DNA from: Candidatus Poseidoniaceae archaeon
GTDB lineage: Archaea > Thermoplasmatota > Poseidoniia > Poseidoniales > Poseidoniaceae
Length of the DNA: 5,372 bases
Assembly (NCBI GenBank): GCA_013330765.1
Contig: DUHU01000123.1
Location: forward strand, 1-5,372
Direction of reading: 5' to 3'
Part shown: positions 1 to 4,386 of the stretch, piece by piece
Layout: every line of letters begins with the position of its first letter
Position numbering within the stretch: the stretch's first letter is position 1
Notes under the pieces: generated by a model
Databases searched by the model: none
What the model was told of the DNA's origin: nothing
Seen by the model: only the letters and a program-made list of their open reading frames with translations
Position numbers and translations under genes: made by a program

Positions 1-1
1 C

Positions 2-421
2 AAAACCGAGGCCGGGTTCATCGCGACCATGCGTGAACTCGTCTCTGAACACGAGACTTGGGTGGCCAGCAGGACCGAAAAAGCAGGGGATCATCTTGCG
101 ATGAACGAAGCTCGTGACGAAGCCCGAAGCATGCTTGATGCGGCCCAAAAGGCACACGACGCGATGCTTCTCGTCGTAAACGATCACCAGGAACACCATC
201 GCGCCTTTGTCGAGCAGGACGAAGGACTCCGTCGAGCGGACTCCCGTACGCGACGATTGGCGGTGGCTTTGAGCGAGTCTGAACAGGCCATTTCTTACTG
301 GACCGCTGTGGTGGCCGCGGAATTGGACGCAGACCATCCACTTCTCCGTGCCATGGTCAAGGTCGCGGAAGGTGGAGCATCCAGTTTCGTGTCGACCAAG
401 CCAAAGGAGGAAGAAGAATGA
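2..421 (+). CDS. Coiled-coil protein, COG1340-like C-terminal part (5' end outside window)
   Basis: The reading frame is open from base 2 with no stop, and the first in-frame ATG (base 29) has no Shine-Dalgarno-like sequence before it, so I read this as the 3' end of a longer gene. The visible 139 residues are highly charged and Ala/Glu/Arg/His rich, as in a long alpha-helical coiled coil, with an acidic end (KPKEEEE). Counting from the ATG, residues 38-47 (AAQKAHDAML) closely match residues 194-203 (AAQAAHDLML) of the coiled-coil protein encoded at 3460-4350, and in both an HH-containing helix and an LLRAM/MLRAM segment follow. This suggests a paralogue of that archaeal COG1340-type family. 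No catalytic motif, signal peptide or membrane segment is visible. The stop overlaps the next start as ATGA, so the two genes are probably co-transcribed and translationally coupled. The molecular function is unknown; a structural or RNA-associated role is inference from the neighbour. Confidence 0.75.
   Translation, partial: KTEAGFIATMRELVSEHETWVASRTEKAGDHLAMNEARDEARSMLDAAQKAHDAMLLVVNDHQEHHRAFVEQDEGLRRADSRTRRLAVALSESEQAISYWTAVVAAELDADHPLLRAMVKVAEGGASSFVSTKPKEEEE
403..410 (+). promoter_or_regulatory. Shine-Dalgarno site for the nucleotidyltransferase gene
   Basis: AAAGGAGG lies 7 bases before the ATG at 418, inside the end of the upstream coding sequence, where it also encodes part of the acidic tail. 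It is a strong match to the anti-Shine-Dalgarno sequence and fixes the start of the 710-residue protein at the ATGA overlap. Confidence 0.8.
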
Positions 422-2550
422 CGGCCGGGTGGTCGAAGGACCAGCGGAGTCGCTGGCCCCGAATCATCGGTGCCCTTGACGGCTCCCTCGACGCCCCTGC
501 ACTCGACGCCTTGACCGAAGCACGCCTCGCCGATCTGGGTCGAAATCTTGTGGACCTTGAACGCGAGGTGTCACCTTCGGACGTGGAACGCAAACAAAGA
601 CGAGGCATCGTGAAGCACCTCAAGCGCGTCCTCGAGCGCCAAGTGCGTGGGTCCACGCTGCATCCGTTTGGATCTGCTGAAACTGGGCTGGTGCTCCGCC
701 GAGGCGACGTGGACCTGTGCCTCATCGTGAAGGACCTGAGGAAGCCAAAGGGCGTGCTTCGCCATCTTGCCAACGTGCTGGAAAGCGAGGATTACAGGGA
801 CATCCAAACCATTGGTCGAGCAAAGGTCCCGATCGTGAAGTTCACCGATCCCACCACGGGCATTCCCGTGGATTTGAGCCTCAACAATGCCTTGGCGCTG
901 CGCAACACCGAACTGATCGGGGCCTACGTCGACATGGACCCACGGGTCAAGACCGTCGCGCTTGCGGTCAAACATTGGGCCCTGCAACGAGGCTTGGCCA
1001 ACGCTTTCCGCGGCACCCTCTCCTCCTATGCATGGACGGTGCTGGTCCTTCGCCACCTCCAGTCCGTCGAGGCCCCGGTTGTCCCGAATTTGCAAGCGGG
1101 TGAGCCGCGGCGCATCGAATCCTATGACGGGCGGACCCACGACACCACCGTCCTCCACCCGGAGGGCTTTGAGCCCGGGACGGCGAGCGCGGCGGAACTC
1201 TTTGCCAGCTTCTTCCACCGCTGGTTTGTCCAGCATCCTTGGGACGAACGCATCGTCAGCCTCCGTGAAGCCGACGACCCTCGACGTTCGAAGCGCCGCT
1301 GGCCTGCGCCAAAGGCCGGTCCGGTCAAAGAACTCCAAGGAGCCGTGGACCGGATGGGGCATCACGTGATGGCCATCGAAGACCCCTTCGATCTGCAGCA
1401 TGACCTCTCACGTGTCGTTCGAGCAGAGGGATGGGCCGATCTCATGGAGGAAGGCCTGCGCATGTGGGAAGGGCTCGTCGACGGCACCGATCTTTCGGCC
1501 TTGCTGGCACCCGTGGACGGCCTCACCCTCGCACCAGACCGGCCGAAAGGTCTCTTTGACGATCTTCAAGGCATGGACAAGGAACGCGTTGCCGCTTTGT
1601 TGGCGACGAAGCGTGCAGAACTGAGCGTGGCACAAGAGCGCGTTGACGCCCTTGTGGCTGAACGAGAGGAATCCATCCGCCTCTCAAAGGCCATGCGTGG
1701 CGCACTCAAAGACACCGAGGGGATGAGCCAAGACATTCGCGACGTGGCACGCGGACTGCGAACGCGCGCCGCAGAGATGGACGAAGCAAAGGCCCTCCGC
1801 GATGCCGAAAACAAGCGCCTTGTGTTGCCCAAAAGCAGGATTGAGGAGGAACTCAAGCGCCTGTACCACACGCTCACCAATGAAGTGGACGTGTTCCGCG
1901 TGCCTTCGCTGGAACGGGAGCAGCGTGACTTCAGCCGGTTCTTCGAATTGCAAGCGATGCACCGTGGCAAGGCAGCAAGCGATGCGCATCACCAACGCTA
2001 CATCGAACTGCTTCAGGTTCAGCGCGAAGAAGTCAAGAAAATTCGCACCTTGGAAAAGGACCGAAAGCAGGCACATGCCGACCTCCTCAAGGAAGAACCT
2101 GGCCTGAAAGAAGTCCGGGTCCGCAGTGGAGACGTCGACGAGTACGACCGTAGGGCCAATCGCATCTCCCGGCTTCTGAAAGATCGGCGGAAGGAACGAA
2201 AGCGACTCAGCCGTGAAGTCGGCCGTCTCGAAGCCTTCCTCAAAGGTGGACCACAGCGTGGAGGCGCCCCCCGCCGTGGGGCGCAGCGTGGCAACGGCCG
2301 GGGAGGTCCACGCCGCCCACGTGTCGATGTCAAAGAAGTCAGGGAGCGGGCTCAAACGGGCGGTACGCTTTCACTGGCCGATCTTGGTGCGCTTCTCGAT
2401 CAGGGCGGTTTGCCCGGAGCAAAGCAGGATGGAACGCAATCCAAACGGCATCGGCACAAATCCGATCGACAAGCCGCGTCACGACGTCGGAACGATGTGA
2501 AGCAGCGTCGTGGCAAGCGAGGTAAGGGACCTCGATCGCCTCGGGAGTGA
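418..2550 (+). CDS. Cid1/TUT-type terminal (probably uridylyl) RNA nucleotidyltransferase fused to coiled coil and Arg/Gly-rich tail
   Basis: Predicted to add nucleotides, most likely UMP, to RNA 3' ends in the cytoplasm. Seen: residues 84-100 hold the polymerase-beta signature, FGS then GDVDL, with metal-binding D97 and D99; the third aspartate is D152 in IPVDLSLNN. N163, K185 and Y204 (GTLSSY) fall where Cid1 has N171, K193 and Y212. The PAP-associated part includes LFASFFHRWF (261-270), VSLR (280-283) and AIEDPFDLQH (319-328); H328 matches Cid1 H336, the UTP-selecting histidine. Residues ~385-610 are charged coiled coil, 611-635 an RG-rich run, 637-660 a short hydrophobic motif shared with the protein at 3460-4350, and 670-710 a very basic tail. 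Known: Cid1/Trf4-family enzymes tail RNA in eukaryotes. Odd: an archaeal setting, the fusion, and L189 where Cid1 has K197. The fold is near certain, UTP preference likely, and the RNA substrate unknown. The start is set by the strong ribosome site and ATGA overlap. Confidence 0.93.
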   Translation: MTAGWSKDQRSRWPRIIGALDGSLDAPALDALTEARLADLGRNLVDLEREVSPSDVERKQRRGIVKHLKRVLERQVRGSTLHPFGSAETGLVLRRGDVDLCLIVKDLRKPKGVLRHLANVLESEDYRDIQTIGRAKVPIVKFTDPTTGIPVDLSLNNALALRNTELIGAYVDMDPRVKTVALAVKHWALQRGLANAFRGTLSSYAWTVLVLRHLQSVEAPVVPNLQAGEPRRIESYDGRTHDTTVLHPEGFEPGTASAAELFASFFHRWFVQHPWDERIVSLREADDPRRSKRRWPAPKAGPVKELQGAVDRMGHHVMAIEDPFDLQHDLSRVVRAEGWADLMEEGLRMWEGLVDGTDLSALLAPVDGLTLAPDRPKGLFDDLQGMDKERVAALLATKRAELSVAQERVDALVAEREESIRLSKAMRGALKDTEGMSQDIRDVARGLRTRAAEMDEAKALRDAENKRLVLPKSRIEEELKRLYHTLTNEVDVFRVPSLEREQRDFSRFFELQAMHRGKAASDAHHQRYIELLQVQREEVKKIRTLEKDRKQAHADLLKEEPGLKEVRVRSGDVDEYDRRANRISRLLKDRRKERKRLSREVGRLEAFLKGGPQRGGAPRRGAQRGNGRGGPRRPRVDVKEVRERAQTGGTLSLADLGALLDQGGLPGAKQDGTQSKRHRHKSDRQAASRRRNDVKQRRGKRGKGPRSPRE
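2246..2311 (+). repeat. Nested inverted repeats within the Arg/Gly-rich coding segment
   Basis: An outer 7-bp pair (GTGGACC at 2246-2252, GGTCCAC at 2305-2311) encloses an inner 7-bp pair (GCGCCCC at 2264-2270, GGGGCGC at 2278-2284, 7-base loop). A direct repeat CAGCGTGG occurs at 2254-2261 and 2284-2291. The region encodes the QRGG/QRGN repeats, so repeated Arg/Gly codons may explain most of it; an RNA hairpin in the mRNA is possible. Confidence 0.5.
2543..2547 (+). promoter_or_regulatory. Shine-Dalgarno-like site deciding the acetyltransferase start
   Basis: GGGAG, ending just before the stop of the upstream gene, leaves 7 bases to the ATG at 2555. This favours that ATG over the in-frame GTG at 2510, which would overlap the upstream gene by 41 bases and add 15 residues with no recognisable family features. 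Confidence 0.55.
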
Positions 2551-2554
2551 ACCG

Positions 2555-3064
2555 ATGTTCACGTGGTGCACCGCACAGAGTCCTGCAGCATGGAGCGAAG
2601 CATGGGCTGAAGCCGCCTGCGAACTCTTCCTGTCGCAAACCGGTGAATCCTACACTCCACGAAGCCTTGCAAGTTTGCCCGTGCCGACGTGGAACGGCAA
2701 CCTGATGCTGCTCGAACATGGACCGGAAGAAGCGGTGAGCACCGTCGGCCCTCAACGGCTGCGTGGCCTGTTGTGGACCACCCCGTTCAAAGACGTGGAA
2801 TTGAGGGTCGTTGCCTTTGCCGTCCACGGTCAACTCCAAGGTCAAGGACTTGGAAGCAAGGGCTGGGAAATGGCCATTCAAGCCGGAAAAGACGAGGGCT
2901 TGAGCGGCGTTCGGTTGGAAGTCAGGGCCAGCAACACGGGGGCGATTCGGTTCTACGAACGGCGTGGACTCAAAGCGGAGGGACACCTCCATGACTACTA
3001 CGCCGATGGCGTTGGCCTCCTGATGCGAGGTCCCATGCCCGACGGCCCTCCGTGGGAAGGCTGA
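2555..3064 (+). CDS. GNAT-family N-acetyltransferase (RimI-like)
   Basis: Predicted acetyl-CoA-dependent N-acetyltransferase of 169 residues, the usual length for a single GNAT domain. Seen, counting from the ATG at 2555: residues 93-101 (QLQGQGLGS) form the Q-x-x-G-x-G acetyl-CoA pyrophosphate loop (motif A), preceded by the strand VELRVVAFAVHG. A helix follows, then the strand VRLEVRASN and the motif-B segment SNTGAIRFYERRGL (126-139), with the N, A, FY and G typical of RimI-like enzymes. YY at 148-149 lies where many GNATs have a tyrosine acting as general acid. The target could be a protein N-terminus, a lysine or a small amine; the sequence does not decide. The gene begins 4 bases after the nucleotidyltransferase stop and 25 bases before the next gene, so it is very probably in the same operon. 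A role in modifying one of the neighbouring proteins is only a possibility. Confidence 0.88.
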   Translation: MFTWCTAQSPAAWSEAWAEAACELFLSQTGESYTPRSLASLPVPTWNGNLMLLEHGPEEAVSTVGPQRLRGLLWTTPFKDVELRVVAFAVHGQLQGQGLGSKGWEMAIQAGKDEGLSGVRLEVRASNTGAIRFYERRGLKAEGHLHDYYADGVGLLMRGPMPDGPPWEG

Positions 3065-3071
3065 TGCACCG

Positions 3072-3077
3072 AAGGAG
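3072..3077 (+). promoter_or_regulatory. Shine-Dalgarno-like site for the Roadblock-like gene
   Basis: AAGGAG in the 25-base gap, 12 bases before the ATG at 3090. The match is good but the spacing is slightly long. It supports translation of this small gene. Confidence 0.5.
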
Positions 3078-3089
3078 AGAACGCGTCGC

Positions 3090-3398
3090 ATGGCGCAATC
3101 GGTGCTCGAGGGCTTGTGCGCCGCTCGCGAAGAGATCACGGGTGTCGCCTTTCTGGAAGCGAGCGGCTTGTCGCTTGCTTCCGCAGGGCTACGCGCCCTT
3201 GAGGCGAGAAATGCAGGCTTGGAAGCGCTCAACATGCTGGAACCGGCCCACAGAATGACCTTGGAAGCCGAGCAAGGCTGGGCGGTGGCTGAGCGCCTTG
3301 AGAGCGGTGAATTGCTGCTGGTGCTGACCGATGCTGCCCCGAATTTGGGCGGACTTCTGGCCGATGTGCAGCGCTGCTGCCGCATGTTGTCACGCTGA
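3090..3398 (+). CDS. Small Roadblock/LC7-like protein
   Basis: A 102-residue soluble protein that fits the Roadblock/LC7 pattern. An N-terminal helix is followed by ITGVAFLEASGLSLASAG (16-33), the two-strand hairpin with G at the turn. A central helix (about 36-52) comes next, then a strand pair rich in hydrophobics (64-80, including GELLLVLT), and DAAPNLGGLLADVQRCC (81-97), with the NLG turn before the final helix. Known: Roadblock proteins are small dimerising scaffolds; in prokaryotes they often work with small Ras-like GTPases or other regulators, and archaea have many. No GTPase gene is visible here. The gene lies 25 bases after the acetyltransferase and 61 bases before the coiled-coil gene. 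It could be a dimeric adaptor for these neighbours, which is inference. The family call rests on pattern rather than an invariant motif, so it is moderate. Confidence 0.65.
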   Translation: MAQSVLEGLCAAREEITGVAFLEASGLSLASAGLRALEARNAGLEALNMLEPAHRMTLEAEQGWAVAERLESGELLLVLTDAAPNLGGLLADVQRCCRMLSR

Positions 3399-3402
3399 AG
3401 GG

Positions 3403-3408
3403 TTAAAT
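3403..3408 (+). promoter_or_regulatory. Possible TATA-like element before the coiled-coil gene
   Basis: TTAAAT is the only AT-rich hexamer in the 61-base gap of otherwise GC-rich sequence, about 52 bases before the ATG at 3460. An archaeal TATA box here would place a transcript start near 3430. There is no clear BRE, so this is weak; read-through from the upstream genes is equally possible. Confidence 0.25.
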
Positions 3409-3409
3409 G

Positions 3410-3434
3410 CGACGTGCAGGTGGCTCCCACGTCG
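3410..3434 (+). repeat. Intergenic 7-bp inverted repeat
   Basis: CGACGTG (3410-3416) and CACGTCG (3428-3434) are perfect inverted copies with an 11-base loop. They lie between the possible TATA element and the coiled-coil gene. This could be an operator for a dimeric regulator or a leader hairpin; no T-run follows, so it does not look like a terminator. Confidence 0.5.
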
Positions 3435-3449
3435 GGTCCTTGACCTGAC

Positions 3450-3454
3450 GGTGA
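3450..3454 (+). promoter_or_regulatory. Shine-Dalgarno-like site deciding the coiled-coil start
   Basis: GGTGA, the 3' portion of the AGGAGGTGA consensus, ends 5 bases before the ATG at 3460. It supports that start over the in-frame ATG at 3331, which lies inside the Roadblock-like gene, and over the GTG at 3451. Confidence 0.45.
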
Positions 3455-3459
3455 GCCTG

Positions 3460-4350
3460 ATGAGCGACCTCAAGTCCCTGCTTGAAGAACGACGAACGAT
3501 GGTGGACACAAAAGCGACCACGTACCGTGAGGCCCGTGACGGTCACAATGAGAAGGCTCGAACCGCCAGGACCGCTCGAGACGAGCTCAGCGGCGAGGTC
3601 CGGGAACTCATTACCGAAGTCAAGCAACAACGTGAGGTGCGCGAGCAGCTCAACGAGATTGTGCGCTCCAAGAAGGAGGTTCGCAAAGAAGCGACAGAAC
3701 GTGTCAGGGCTTCCCGAAGCAAGATCGAGGAATCACGTGGACCTCAACCCCAACAGGAAGAGCAAGGTTTCGGACGCCGCGGACGCCGCGAGCGACCCGT
3801 CACCCTTCACAGCCTTCGTCGTGACCTTGACCGACTCGAGCGCGAGTTCGAGCAAGGGCGTCACACGGGCAAGAACGAAAAGAAGGTCATGGAGCGCATG
3901 AAGAGCATCCAGAAGCAGATTCGCGACATGAAGGCCGCAGAATCCAGCGACACGGAACTCGGCGCCGCCAGTGCAGAACTGAAGCAGGCCCAAGAAGAGC
4001 AAGAAGCGGCGCACCAAGAAGTGGAAGAAGCCGCTGCCGCCGCACAAGCCGCACACGACCTGATGCTCAAATGGCACGCACAGGTGGACGAGACCCGCGC
4101 CAAGCAGGAACGGGCACACCGAGAACTCCGTTCCATCAAGCGCGAGGCCGACAGCGCCCACCACCACTACATTGTCTCTCTCCGATGCTTGCACTCCGTG
4201 CAGGACATGCTTCGTGCCATGCGCAGTGCCGACAGCGGTGAAGGCCACCGTCCGACGCCGCGCATGGAAGTGTCAGACCTCATGGGCAAACTCATGTCGG
4301 GCGAGACGCTCTCGACCGACGAGCTGATGCAACTTCAGCGGTATGATTGA
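3460..4350 (+). CDS. COG1340/Bfr1-like coiled-coil protein
   Basis: A 296-residue, almost wholly helical protein. Residues 1-92 form a first coiled coil whose LLEERRTMVDTK and RDELSGEVREL segments follow the archaeal COG1340 style (repeated RDELN..V..L). A Gln/Gly/Arg linker (94-113) contains GRRGRR. Residues 117-157 carry the family hallmark, LDRLEREFEQG followed by an EKKVMERMKSIQKQI helix, which resembles the LEKQI..G...EEK..I..L pattern of eukaryotic Bfr1. A second coil (170-256) includes AAQAAHDLML. Residues 271-292 form a short C-terminal motif shared with the nucleotidyltransferase. Known: archaeal members are uncharacterised and sometimes misnamed phosphoserine phosphatase; yeast Bfr1 associates with polysomes and mRNA-protein complexes. 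Inference: a scaffold or RNA-associated partner of the nucleotidyltransferase. No enzyme motif is seen. An upstream extension to 3331 would overlap the preceding gene and adds Cys/Trp-rich sequence unlike this protein. Confidence 0.85.
   Translation: MSDLKSLLEERRTMVDTKATTYREARDGHNEKARTARTARDELSGEVRELITEVKQQREVREQLNEIVRSKKEVRKEATERVRASRSKIEESRGPQPQQEEQGFGRRGRRERPVTLHSLRRDLDRLEREFEQGRHTGKNEKKVMERMKSIQKQIRDMKAAESSDTELGAASAELKQAQEEQEAAHQEVEEAAAAAQAAHDLMLKWHAQVDETRAKQERAHRELRSIKREADSAHHHYIVSLRCLHSVQDMLRAMRSADSGEGHRPTPRMEVSDLMGKLMSGETLSTDELMQLQRYD
3772..3789 (+). repeat. Two tandem copies of a 9-base unit encoding GRRGRR
   Basis: GGACGCCGC occurs twice back to back, in frame, within the linker between the two coiled-coil halves, and yields a GRRGRR-type basic patch. 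It is a small in-frame duplication that may vary in copy number between strains. Confidence 0.7.
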
Positions 4351-4374
4351 GAACCCCCCCCGGCGAGTTCGGTT

Positions 4375-4379
4375 GGAGG
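4375..4379 (+). promoter_or_regulatory. Shine-Dalgarno site for purP
   Basis: GGAGG sits 7 bases before the ATG at 4387, the same spacing as at the nucleotidyltransferase gene. The rest of the 36-base gap holds an eight-C run (4354-4361) and no evident promoter, which suggests co-transcription with the upstream gene. Confidence 0.7.
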
Positions 4380-4386
4380 CCTTGGT

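Noticed and set aside
571..1401. Antisense reading frame of 276 codons opposite the nucleotidyltransferase core
   Set aside because: The + strand frame has unmistakable Cid1-type catalytic motifs; the antisense product has none.
2510..2554. GTG start for the acetyltransferase
   Set aside because: It gives a 41-base overlap and 15 extra residues with no family similarity. The ATG at 2555 follows a GGGAG site by 7 bases.
2339..3430. Long antisense reading frame (363 codons) across the nucleotidyltransferase end, the acetyltransferase and the Roadblock-like gene
   Set aside because: It shows no family motif, whereas the + strand carries GNAT and Roadblock patterns with ribosome sites. Long open antisense frames are expected in GC-rich coding DNA.
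3410..3434. Transcription terminator
   Set aside because: The inverted repeat is not followed by a T-rich run, and it lies after a possible promoter element rather than directly at a gene end.
3331..3459. N-terminal extension of the coiled-coil gene to the ATG at 3331
   Set aside because: It overlaps the Roadblock-like gene by 68 bases, encodes Cys/Trp-rich sequence unlike the rest of the protein, and the ATG at 3460 has a GGTGA site at suitable spacing.
4354..4361. Run of eight C bases before purP, considered as a phase-variable tract
   Set aside because: It is outside the coding sequence and upstream of the ribosome site, with no sign of a switchable promoter. It could also be a sequencing-length uncertainty.
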